Shown: piece by piece, positions 1-11,176 of the stretch
Numbering within the stretch: the stretch's first letter is position 1
Layout of the letters: each line of letters starts with the position of its first letter
Assembly (NCBI GenBank): GCA_026929865.2
Contig: CM049405.1
Span: forward strand, 24,477,001-24,541,000
Direction of reading: 5' to 3'
From: Hyperoplus lanceolatus
Lineage: Eukaryota > Chordata > Actinopteri > Uranoscopiformes > Ammodytidae
DNA: 64,000 nt
Notes under the pieces: generated by a model
Told to the model about the DNA's origin: nothing
What the model saw: only the letters and a program-made list of their open reading frames with translations
Database searches by the model: none
Translations under genes and position numbers: made by a program

Positions 1-409
1 GGCAACTGAGGCTGAGCACGAAAGTGTTCGGAAGGACGGAGCCAGAAAAAACAAGGAAACAACAGCGAGGGTCAAGGGGACAATGGAAGTGAACTGGTTT
101 GTGTAATAACTGACTGATGAAGGATCAAAAGACTAAGTCTGAGCTAAATCAAGCCTGGTTCAGGTTCAGGTATGCAGGTTTATGTGTCTATGTGTGATTT
201 ATAACGTGTGTTATACGCACAGCACTGACAGCAGGAACGGCCTGAGATCTTTGACCCTATTTATTACCACTGAGCTACGAGCGGCTTCCCTCTGTGGAAT
301 TCCATTGATGTGTTTGTTTATGAGCTGGTCAGAGAACAGACATCACAATAGCTTATATAGAGGATAACAAAGTCAAAGTTTTTTATCGTCAGTTATATGC
401 AAGACATAC
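1..409. other. Intergenic sequence, nothing recognised
   Basis: Mixed-composition sequence with no recognisable gene, repeat end or RNA. The only open frame is about 60 codons, without any family motif, and is treated as chance. Confidence 0.6.
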
Positions 410-996
410 ATCAGTGTAGCTGTCAGCAGAAACAGTTACATCATTTTAGTTTATTAGAATATTTTAAGTTTCATAAAACAGACCACATTTAATTATATTA
501 TATTTATCTGCATTTCTTTTATTTTGAGATATGTTTACAAGCTGACCTGTTAATATAGCGGAACTACTGTTCTGGGGTTTGTTGATTGATGTAGCGCCAG
601 CATCAGAGCATAGCCGTCCATGCTTGCAGCGCATGCCGAGCCAACTGCCGCTCTTTGATTGTATTGGTAGCGTCTTTACTTGACTTAGTTCGACGAGAGA
701 CACACAGGAGAGAAGTTGCCTTCGTGTCACCTGAATCACTCCCCGGAGTTAACCCGGCCAATGAGGTATAGTTACTTTAATGTGTAATTGTCAATGTAAA
801 TCATATGTTTTTGAGAGTATTTATTAATGTGCTATTCTCTGTGAGAATATTATTATTTCTGTAACGTGATTTCTATGCTTTTATTTAGTTCTCACGGCAT
901 GTTTGGCATGTCTGATGACAACGAAAGAGTTAATAAATGCCCGTAAAGAAGAAAGCCTTGTGTCCCTGTCCGTTAACTGGAGGGAGTTACAATCAG
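410..996 (+). mobile_element. Solo LTR of an LTR retrotransposon, with 5-bp TSD
   Basis: The 577-bp body at 415-991 starts TGTAGCT and ends AGTTACA, giving the TG...CA ends and short inverted terminal repeat typical of LTRs. It is flanked by ATCAG on both sides (410-414 and 992-996), a 5-bp target duplication as expected for Gypsy or retrovirus-like integrases. An AATAAA near 931 followed by about 60 bases to the end fits an R-U5 layout in + orientation. No internal region, primer-binding site or second LTR follows, so this is a recombined solo copy. It sits inside older repeat-like DNA. Boundaries are read directly; the superfamily is not determined. Confidence 0.72.
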
Positions 997-1340
997 AATC
1001 GAAATAGCGTTTATCACTGGCCCACAGTGCAATAGGAATGATACAAATTATAGAGTAGAATAAGATCAAACAAAACAATATTTACATTAGATACATTCTA
1101 AATACTAAGTAGTTCAATCAAATGTTATGTACATTATAAAACAGTTTGTATAAAATAGAATATAAACCATAAAGTATAAGTTAAATTGAAATGTGCAATA
1201 TGCAGACACATATTTACAATATGTGCAATATGCAGTCAACTGGATGCACATTTAAGGAATGGTGATGTGCAGTGCAGAGTATTGAATAGAGTTCTTAGTC
1301 CAGAGTTCTTTGGGGTGATAACAAAGGATTTTCTTTGGGG
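997..1340. repeat. Dispersed-repeat-like sequence, possible retroelement tail
   Basis: The stretch resembles from memory a fish retroelement tail containing 'tttat...ggccca..gtgcaata' and 'atgtgcaatatgcag' phrases. It has an internal near-repeat of ATGTGCAATATGCAG at about 1191 and 1221. No coding relic is visible. The solo LTR inserted at its left edge. Confidence 0.35.
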
Positions 1341-4274
1341 GAGGATTGAGGACACTGGACAGTGAGCAACACCAGTTCATTTGAGATGTTTTTCTAAAAG
1401 CCTTGATAAACTGCCTTCTTAAATCTCTAAAAGTTGTACTCTATTAGAAGTGACAGCCCAGAACAGCTGACTCGACAGTTTTTTTTTCAAACGCAGGCTA
1501 TACGTTTTGCATACATAAATCACAGAGACAGAACTTAAAACAAACTTTTTAAGTCTATTTCCATGGGACTTTGATGGCAATTGAAGCTGGCAAATTTGTT
1601 TTATGACATTCCTTTTTGTCTATATTGGTAACCTTTTGTCAGTGGAGATATCACAATCCTGGTTTGCAGTTAGTCATAGCACTCTTTTAACAGCGCTTTA
1701 TATCACGCATTACGACGGAAAGCAAGATGTTTCCAGTTTTGGAGACGATTAGACAGTTTGAAAGCTTTAATCCCTGGCTGCCCGTCTGGCTTATATTCTA
1801 TTACTGAGCGCCGCATAAGGATATATTGTAAATGATTTTAAAGGATGCCCCGTCTGGCCTTAAAGAAGCCTTTTGGAAATGTGATCCCTGTCCCTCTCAC
1901 TTATGGCACTCCCTGAATAACCCACTTCAAAACGCTCGTAAAAGAAAAAGGGCCAAGCTATAGCACGGATGGATCTGGGGTGCTCTATTGAAAACACATT
2001 GGGCTCATAATCTATTCCTTCTCGTAATGTGAAGGGATCCCTGCATCAGTTCCAAGGTCAAACACCAATAAAATCAAAGACGGCAATTTGTCAAATAGAC
2101 TGCGAGCGGTTCCATGCAAAGGGCCCATGCAGGCATCATCTGCTGGGCCCGTCCCACACATTAACTGTCTGAACCATGGCTTGGGGAATGTGGGTTGAAG
2201 CCCCCACTGCTGTACTATTTCCTTCATCCCAGATGTAAATCATAGATATTGTGCCATTACAGATCCTGGCTTCTGATGTAGCTGCAGCTGTACATCCGGA
2301 TGGTTCGCGATCTGTCATCCTTGGCATGTAAAACGGGCTGACGGATGCATATCAATGGGAAAACTGTCATCTGGCTGAAAGGGGGAACATCCCTGGAAAT
2401 AATTATTTGTTTAAGGCCAGTCACGGAAGACAAAAACATATTTTGTTATAAACACTGGTCAGTTTGGGGATTTTTTTTTGTCTTGGTTTGCTTCCATAAC
2501 ATGTCTTCTTGAAAACAGCCATCTTAAACGGCCATTATCTCGACATTCGTTTTTTTTTGTAATACTCTGAAGCAGACATCTCAACTTCTAAAGCACTTAC
2601 CAACTAAACGTTCCATAATCATTTTCAGCATTATTCTGAAGGTTATTAGAGAAGGATTTGTTTATAAGTTGTCCATTGTCTGATGTATGATACATTTTCC
2701 TCTTAATAACATGAACTGAAAATGCATTTTTAAAACCTATACATATCGTTTTTGTATTTTTTTTTTATGAAAAAAGGCTGTATCTAAAATCTGTTCTGTG
2801 AACATTTTCGAGACTAATATGTTACAATAAATAATTTAACATTGGCTTCTTCCAAGATCTAGACTTTTCATTTTTTAGGAGATGTACATGTATGCATAAA
2901 TAGTTGGATATTGACTCATTAGCGTATTCAATAAAACATTACAAACAAATAAAGAATTGTTTCAATGCAAGTAATCAACATCTGCTGTCGGTTAACATTC
3001 ACGAGCCACCCAACACACGCACCAAATCCTCATTACCAAAGTGCTGCCTGAGAGCGGGGCTGATTTCATGGTGAAGTCATGGTGGAGGTCTCTTGGCCCA
3101 TGGCTTGTCCCTCCAGGTGGCTTTTTCCCTGGCTCTTCCCCGGGGCCCGCGCTGCATTCCCTGGCCCAGGCCCACTGCCTGGAAAGCCTTTGTGTGTGAG
3201 CTACTCTATCAGGTGCAAAGCGGGGAGCTCTTCTTCTCTTGTTCTCTTCTTGGCGGGGTTTGATGATGTCCCAACAACTGCCATCTGACAAGCAGCATAT
3301 GTGAGGAGGCAGCTTGTTGTCAGTGACTGTGGATATTTATTGTTTCTTCTCCTGGCCGTTACCTGTCAGTCTTGACTCATAGACGCTCACAACAGATGCC
3401 GTTGTACTTTTTTTTAACTCATTAAACTGCATACCACACTGTGTTTTTGCTTGTTTTTTTTCATATTGGAGAGATTTGGAGTTGTTGTTGTTTTTCAGTT
3501 AAATCATTCAACGGACAGAGATGTGTGCATTGGATCATGACACATGACTAATGAATGGTTTCGGTTTATTTTTCTTCTTTAATTTACTTTTATTTGACAT
3601 GATGAATGGTGAATGAACTGCTCAGTGTGAATACATGGCCTGTATCCGTGGTATTACCGCTGCCTCCAGTTAATCTAACCCAGCAGCAGTGCCAAGCAGA
3701 GAAAATAACCTCATCTCAAATATTCATCCGCAGGAAATCTTCATTGATTGCAAAAAATATCCAAAAAGGAGTTGGACCAGTTTAATGTTTAGCTTATGAC
3801 TAGGTTGAGGCAGCTTATTTCAAATCCAGCAGAAAGGGATGATACATACGGTATATACACAGTATATATACCTCATATACTGTACATCATATACGTGTGT
3901 ATGATTCCCAACTCTTGAGTGGTGGAACATCCCCTGCAGACCTTCGGTAATCCAGTTGACGAATAGCTACAGTGCAAACCTTAAACGCAGCCATTCCCAG
4001 ATCCAGCGGACTCCGTTCCAGGACCAATTGGCAGGGGCCATTAGGGGCGTTCACATACATTTAGATGATCCCTCTGTTTGCATTACCCAGACACAGATAA
4101 TCTGTGTATACAGTGGGAAATTAGGGCAGCACAGCCCCGGGCGCTGCACAGAGAGAGAGAGACCTCCACATGTTCACTTCAAAGAGGCTGTGGCTGAGTG
4201 GAAGCAGGTGGGTCTTGTCCGGAGTCAGGCACAGGGGTGGGCCAGGCTGTATGGAGGATGCCCCGCGGGCCGCT

Positions 4275-4275
<1 letters not shown>
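1341..4275. other. Unique-looking intergenic DNA
   Basis: No gene or clear repeat. About 1690-1870, 2000-2330 and 3000-3290 are more GC-balanced than their AT-rich surroundings and look like single-copy sequence. They could hold conserved non-coding elements, but conservation cannot be judged from one sequence. Open frames on both strands at 2992-3291 overlap each other and have no protein-family motif. Confidence 0.5.
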
Positions 4276-4312
<37 letters not shown>

Positions 4313-4313
4313 T
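4276..4313. repeat. (GT)n microsatellite
   Basis: About 38 bp of uninterrupted alternating GT. Confidence 0.97.
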
Positions 4314-4619
4314 GTAAAAACGTCAGTGCACGTGTGTCTTTGCACGGCGGAAATAGGCTGTTCCAACAACTCTATCAGTTTAAAATTAGTTATGATGCGG
4401 CCATGTACAAATGTTTTGTCATATTGTGTCATACTGATTCAACATAACGGAGAGCCAAACCGGAGGATTTATCTTGGAAAAGGTCCTGTGTCCGATGTAA
4501 TACTGTACAATGTACAATGTGTTTGTAATAATCAGAATAAGATGTGGTATCAAAAGCAAACCATGTATTCATGCTGTTATGATGTCACAATAGTTTTGTA
4601 GCATTAAGTCTTAGCATAG
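4314..4619. other. Intergenic sequence, nothing recognised
   Basis: A 140-codon open frame enters from the GT array but its residues show no family motif, and the frame owes its length to the microsatellite. Confidence 0.55.
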
Positions 4620-4830
4620 GCCGTGTATTAAGGCCAGTGCTGTTCAACATTTCTGACCGCGGCTATCTCCGTCCGGCATAAACCCCACCTACCATGTAAG
4701 AGTACTGTCTGCAGTGGAAACGCAAAGCCAGACATAGGGTTACCAGTCCATACCAAACTGTATTGTGCCAAATTGAACCAAACTGTGCTGCACAGTGGAA
4801 ACGAGACACCAGTTAAGTTAATACACACCT
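4620..4830. repeat. MITE-like dispersed repeat relic
   Basis: Contains two CAGTGGAAACG phrases (near 4713 and 4794) around a run of ACCAAACTG / AACCAAACTG motifs. This layout recalls a common fish TIR repeat. No clean termini or TSD could be placed, so the call is tentative. Confidence 0.3.
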
Positions 4831-5274
4831 GATCAGTGCCACATACACAACCTGAAGCTTTTAGTCAGATAATTGAAGGGTACGGACATCAGAGATGTCA
4901 CCAACACTGTTTGTTTGGCATGTGATCTCCGAGATGCATTCAGAATTACCAGATCATTTAAAGAAGTGACTCCTGGAATATGTGGAATGACACCCTAAAT
5001 GAAAAATGCCATAACATGCCACACAAAATAGACTTGTGTCAAGATAGAGTATGTCTAGAGACATTGATCTTGATCCCACATGAGTGCTCTACTTGAGTCA
5101 TGGTTTACTTTACTGACACATCTAACAACACCGGAAACATAATTGGAATCAAGACTTTGACAGCTGGTAATGTAGAAAAACATTCTAATGTATATTAAAC
5201 ATTCTAGTGTACATGGCTTACTCTGCCATGCTCTTCACATAGGACATCCATAGCAGTGCTGGTGTGCTAGGTAA

Positions 5275-5275
<1 letters not shown>
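4831..5275. other. Intergenic sequence, nothing recognised
   Basis: AT-rich, no coding, RNA or repeat signature seen. Confidence 0.55.

Positions 5276-5353
<78 letters not shown>
5276..5353. repeat. (AC)n microsatellite
   Basis: 78 bp of perfect alternating AC. Apparent polythreonine/histidine open frames here are translations of the repeat. Confidence 0.98.
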
Positions 5354-5354
<1 letters not shown>

Positions 5355-8300
5355 ATACTCACCGGTTAAAATGGATTTTCTGTGCGTGTGTGTATTATGT
5401 GAGGAGTCATGGGCAGCAGAGTTGTTTATCTGCGCGGGCCAGACTTAAGCACAGCACCTGTGTTTGTGCAGGTTTTCCTTCTTGATAATGCAGTGGGTCT
5501 GTGTCTGTTTGTGTGTTTTCCTGGAGGTTAAATGCTTTGTTTCCCCCTAATGGCTCCCTGCTTTGCTCCGGCGGAAGAAAAGGGGAAGGAGGGGGTTGTT
5601 GTGCGAGCGATTTGTCACCTCCTGTCTGGAGATGTGAGGTCCGCGCTGACACCATAAGTACTTGATAATAGTTCATCTGGAAGAAAGCTGTTCCTGCCAA
5701 CATTGACCTCATGCAGGGGCCGGTCCTGGGTCCCATGTGTGTGTGACTGCTATACTCACTCTAAAAAGAGACCAGTGAATGTATGTGTTTGTGATGCAGG
5801 TGCTGTTTGGACTTGCATGTTGAGTAATAGCTATAGTGTCAACAGTGCTTCTAATGTATACTTGGTCACGTTGTTGCAGGTATTGTATGAATACATTCTA
5901 AATGTATGGTTTTCCACAGTTGAACTAATCTTAATTGTGGCATTTTATAAACACAGATTTAACACACTGAGGATGCCAGTACTGGCAGTATTGGTGCCCT
6001 CTTTCAAAGCACACATTAATTGACTTAATGCACACTAAATCATGAAATTAAAATTAAATAAAGTTTCTAATCTATATTCTCATGCAAGTTTTCAGTTGAT
6101 TACTTACATACAGACTGAATGTTTGCAGACATGTTTGAATAAGTATGCAAATGTGGCAATATCTAAAATTATGCGTACATCTGCATTCCAAAAATCGAGA
6201 TACTGAATGAAGCCAGGGTTAATTTTTACAACATATGAGTGTCCAAAGTTTTTACAGAACATATTTTGGTTACTGCCTTTTCTTATTTCGTAACTCAAAA
6301 ACGTGAACAGGTCTTAAACATGCCTGTTTGGCAGGTTCTTGAGGAGAACTATCATAAAACAAACCATTGACAACATGTGAAAAGGTCCTTCTAGAATAAC
6401 CTTCAGAATAGTGCAAAGAATGATAATGGAACGTTTAGTTGAAATACGTGCTTCATGAATTAAAATTTCTGGTCAGAGTATTGAAAAAAATATGTTAGTA
6501 TAATAGCTGTTAAAGATGGTTTTATATGGATAAGTGTACATACACAACCATACAAGGTTTAGTCAAACCAGACCTTGTATTTATACCAGAATGAAATAAG
6601 ACGTGTTATGGAAGCAAAATAGTCTCAAATCTCAAAAATCGTGCTTGAAAAAACTGCATGCTGTGTCTCAAACTTAATGCAGTATGCACTAAGTTTAAAA
6701 ACTTGCACGGAAGATCTAATGTTGGTCTTCGAGGAAATGACTGTACTGTCTTGTAATTCAAAAAAATTGCCTGCAGCCACCACCGCCTCAACATGAGTGT
6801 TTGTCTCTTCAGGGAAATTTAGTGGCCGGGATATTTGCAGAGTGAAAAAAATAAATGAATAGCGACTCCGGAGAGGATGTGTGTATGCAGATGATAGGTT
6901 TGTGATGGCGATTATGCCTTGCAGTGGGGGCGCACATTTGTACGAATGAGTCAGCGCTGGTGTACATCAAGTAGGCGTGTGTCTGTTGTTTTGTTTTACA
7001 ATTATGTGCGCAAGTCGGTGTGGATTTATGCACGTAGAAAGAATGACAGCGGGAGGTCTTTTCAGAAGTGTCCCCTGGTGTGCGTCAACCCTGGGTCTGC
7101 GCTCAAATGTAATTACCATGCTATAATTACTGATTAATTACACTTTATGCTGAATGGAACCGCTTTTAATAATTTCCGTTGTCTCCTGATAGAACATACA
7201 TATGAAGCAGTGTGGAGGTGCAGAGGGAAATAACAATCTTTCTCATATTTTCCAAAGGGGGGTAAGGGGGGGGGCATGGCTTTTACCGACAATAAGTTGA
7301 ACATTATGTGCAATAAACATAGCCATTAAGGCTGGCTTTCCTGTTATTATCCACGGCCGTAATGGTTTTCAATGTGCAATGTCAATGGTATGCAGGTGCT
7401 TTGTGTGTCATGACTTTTTATATTCTCCGTTGAGCCAGAAAAAATAAATGTGCATATATCTACTGTGACAATCACACATTCTGGCTGTGGCAGTGCATTC
7501 TGTAAAATGATGTATATGTGGAATTAAATGAATATACTGTAGCTGTTCAAAAGCCTGTGTGGAACTAGCATGGCGTACCAATAATTATTCAGTGCGAACC
7601 GGGGGTTAAAAGAAAGAATATTAAGTGTGGGTAACAACATACAAAAGCCAATGGTGATGGTTAGTAGCATTTGATGACCATGAAACCGTGATCCAAGACA
7701 CACAAGTCACACAATCATTTGGATTTGATAATACAAGTGTGCGTCTAGTTTTAATGTTTGGCATCATATTGACATCATACATACATGATGTCAATAAGTA
7801 GGTCTAAATAAACCTGTGTTGTGTTGTAATTAAACAATGTTACCATGAGTATACCTCCTAGAAATCTGCATATTTAGCATTTTAATTGTAAACGTGCTGA
7901 TGCATTCAGCTCAAAGGACCACTGTGCCAAAGTGCAGACTCGCAAAAGCTATTTGCAGGCAGTAGTTGCTGAGTTGTATTGATTGTCGAAGCACACTCCT
8001 GCAGTTTTCCAATCTTTTACATAACAGATGAGATGGCTGATAGACGATCTGTTAGCAGGACACAGAAAATGACACTGTAAAATCCTCGCATAAATGTCCA
8101 CATCCATACTTGTTTCACCATTATACCTCAGGTGGCACTTTGTAGCATTTATTTATTTCAGTCAAATATTACTAAGGCAATGCTGTCTAAAACTAAAAGT
8201 AATAAAGTTTTCCTCTGGGGTTAGCATATCTACACATAACTCAGCATAAGGTGGATATGCATAAACTAAAAGCAGGACAAATTGAGGGTCACCTGCAATC

Positions 8301-8956
8301 GCGGCTTTTCAAGCCTCCAGCCAGCGTGAAAATGTAATTATTGTGATGAGTGCATTAGGAATCATCACAGTATCCCTTCATTTTGCTTCACCCTCTCCTG
8401 TGTTCTTAATGCAATATAAGGCCCTTCCTTTTGGCACAGAGACAGATAACTGTTTATCTGAGCTGTGTTTTTCAAAGTCAAAGGGATGCATCCGCAGTGA
8501 TTTATGGCAATATTAAACACCAATAAACACCACAGGAAAATATCTGCTAGGTAGGTCTTGCAAACACACAATGTGCAATTATTTACAATAATTCTTCTTT
8601 ACAGTGCTCTCCAGATGAAGGAAGGCCCCTTTAGGTTAACATTTTGCATCAGGGAGAAATATGTATGTGTGTCAGCTGCTTGTATCTGAGATGGGATAGA
8701 ACTCATTTGTGGATGAGTGAGGGAGCATGGGCCAATATAAGAAACGACACAAAGTGTAATGCACGGCAGCTGTGCTAGATCAGAGGTGTTAAGAGAAGAC
8801 ATTATGTTGGTTTCAATATTTCGAGGCCAAGTTCAGTGCCCAACTATTGGCATAAGATATAGATACAGGATAATGCATGCAGCAATCTCCGATTCATCTA
8901 CGTATATCTCCAGGTTTGTTTATAATCAGCCAATAAGAGCTGGCAAGCCATACATG

Positions 8957-8959
<3 letters not shown>
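5354..8959. other. Unique-looking intergenic DNA
   Basis: AT-rich with no gene. About 5400-5740 and 8280-8370 look more GC-balanced and single-copy. A phrase at 6661-6700 (CTGTGTCTCAAACTTAATGC) resembles the ends of the TIR family at 9944 and 14358 and may be a decayed end. Nothing else identified. Confidence 0.5.
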
Positions 8960-9053
<94 letters not shown>

Positions 9054-9054
9054 G
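8960..9054. repeat. (GT)n microsatellite
   Basis: About 95 bp of alternating GT with one GC interruption at the 3' end. Confidence 0.98.
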
Positions 9055-9943
9055 ATGATGTAAAACCTATTTTCTATCTATTTGTTCTCATGTGTTCACT
9101 TCAAACGGCACAGAGTAAAGCTTATGAAGCAATTTACAGTTGCACTTTGGAGACATGTACTAGGAGAAAAAAAATCAGATGTGGTGGGTTCCAAATTGTG
9201 TTCAGAAAAGCTCCAAATAATGTCCCAATGTCTGCTAGCATTCCCCTCTGTATATCCAGCAGCCTATACTCTCCACTCATCCTTAAGCCTTCCACTCCCA
9301 CCTAGCCTGCTGTCACACCTATACTTTCCCAACATTACATGACTCCCACACCTGTTTCCCATCCTATCCACTCTACTTTTTTCTCCCCTTTTCAAATGTT
9401 TCCTTTTTCAGTTGAGGTTTTGTTTTCAATGCCAAATCGTAAAAGCCAATATCCTGGCTATATATTTAATAGTTGTCGAGGTATTTCAGTCCATACAAGT
9501 CGACATTTTCATCCAAAAAGCCATGCCACTAGCATTGCTAAATCTTCAAAAATTGCCTCATAATAATGTATCTGTGACTTTATTGTTGAAGTTATATACA
9601 TCCACATTTTGGGGTATTTTCTCTGGGTGGGTACAAAGATGATTGTTGATGGTACAGAGCGATTGACCAATGATTGCAAGGGTAGATACTGTTCAGGATG
9701 TGATTAATGTAATGGACGACAAACTGACTGTAGCACTCTTGATTTTGATGGTTCCTCCCTTGTTGTTGTTTTTCGGCAGCAGATTTGAACCAATGCCAGC
9801 CTGTGAACACAAGATGAAAAGTAAACACTGGCCCACATCCCTCATCCTCCAATCAGCTCTCTTCTCCTTTCTTCTTCTCTACACCGGGGAAGAAATTCCA
9901 CACACTTCAGGAAGAATTCAAGCGCTCAGGGAAAAAATATTCA
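9055..9943. other. Intergenic, partly pyrimidine-rich
   Basis: About 9230-9420 is strongly C/T-rich on the + strand. No gene or transposon end recognised. Confidence 0.5.
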
Positions 9944-10202
9944 CTGCATTCCAAATCACATTGTTTTGAAAATTCTACTTACTACAGCTGATCATAAAAC
10001 GTATATAGTTTACAATTGAGACATACTTTGACTTGTACATTTCATCACAACATAGCACCTTGAACTTCCCTCTTGCTTTATATATCCGTCGCATCGATGA
10101 TTATTTTTACTTGGAGGCTCCGTCGTATCGGACACAATTTCCGTACTGGGCTATCCTTAATCTTTTTCTACCATACTAAATAGATGTGGGTATTGGACAC
10201 AG
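9944..10202. mobile_element. Short TIR repeat, copy 1 (family shared with 14358-14752)
   Basis: Begins CTGCATTCCAAATC and ends ATTGGACACAG, whose reverse complement CTGTGTCCAAT pairs imperfectly with the start. The interior shares ordered blocks with the copy at 14.4 kb: ACTACAGCT, AATTGAGACATACTTTGACTT, CATCACAACATAGCACCTTGA, CTCTTGCTTATATA... and ACCATACTAAATAG. No convincing TSD was found. Non-autonomous DNA transposon relic, superfamily unknown. Confidence 0.55.
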
Positions 10203-11090
10203 CCATTTACTTCACCACACACACTAAGTTTGAATGTGTTCAAATTGTCAAATTTTTGTCAAGTTGAGTATACAACACTCGAAGGTTCTAAATAAACTCC
10301 TAACTTTTCATGCTGACATCCCTCCAAGCTATTGAAAAAGACACAGTAGGGGGATACAAGCCAACCTTGAACACCACTTGAAACTGAATGACAGTTTCGG
10401 AGATTTCAATTGCTTCCTTCTTGTACCGGGCACTGACACGGAGTCAGGAGAGACATTCACAACCAAAATGTATTATTCATCCTCCACCTTCTGTATACCT
10501 CAAATAACACCTCTGATCCAAACTGGCACAGATCGCAGTATGGGGGCTCCTGCCTCGTCCGTTGTCTTGCTGTGAGGGGTGTGATCAACTCTAGCAGATC
10601 AGGCCCACAGATGATCTATGTGGGTTTTGGTGAACAGATGTACACACTTATAAAACACACACACACATGCTGTACACTCACACAGAAGTTTTGTGGAGCT
10701 TTTGGAACCAAATCTCAAGAATGGAGAGTATGCAATGCAGTTGAAAGGTGCAAAGATCTATTGTGTGCACGCTTTGAGCTTATGTTGTCACAAATCTGGT
10801 TCCGGATGTCAAGATAAACTACCATACTCAAACAATGAGCCCATACAAACCCAACTCGTCAAATACTAGTGGCACACAGTTCATCTGCTTATTTCATAGA
10901 AGACATGTTGACTTACAACTGGTGTAACATACACCAGTAAATACAAAGAAAATACAAAGAAATAAATACAAATAAAATGAATCAATGCTGGACTAGGTTG
11001 AGCTGCTTTGGTTTCAGGGTCTTGGTTTTGTGCATGCTCGCTAACTGACACGCTGTCACGGCTTGCTGGGACACTTGAATAGGTCAGATT
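10203..11090. other. Intergenic sequence, nothing recognised
   Basis: A short CA run lies at about 10655. Open frames at 10378-10575 and 10572-10817 have no family motif and are treated as chance. Confidence 0.5.
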
Positions 11091-11176
11091 CAGAACACTT
11101 TATTAATCCCAAAGGGGCCATTAATTTTTTTAACAATCTATTCCATCCATGTAGCTCAAATAAATAAATAAATACA
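11091..11176. repeat. Retroelement-tail-like fragment
   Basis: Contains ACTTTATTAATCCCAAAGGG followed by a TAAATAAATAAATA run. This matches from memory the widespread fish 'tttattgatccc..aagggg' tail with a simple-repeat end. Too short to assign to a clade. Confidence 0.42.

Noticed and set aside
2992..3291. Opposite-strand frames of 99 and 69 codons
   Set aside because: Mutually overlapping, GC-driven, with no recognisable domain.
4170..4601. 143-codon open frame, longest non-repeat candidate on the + strand at left
   Set aside because: Runs through a GT microsatellite and shows no protein-family motif; flanking sequence lacks splice or promoter evidence.
9944..10202. hAT assignment for the CTGCATTCC family
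   Set aside because: No 8-bp duplication at either copy; the ends do not start with CAG.
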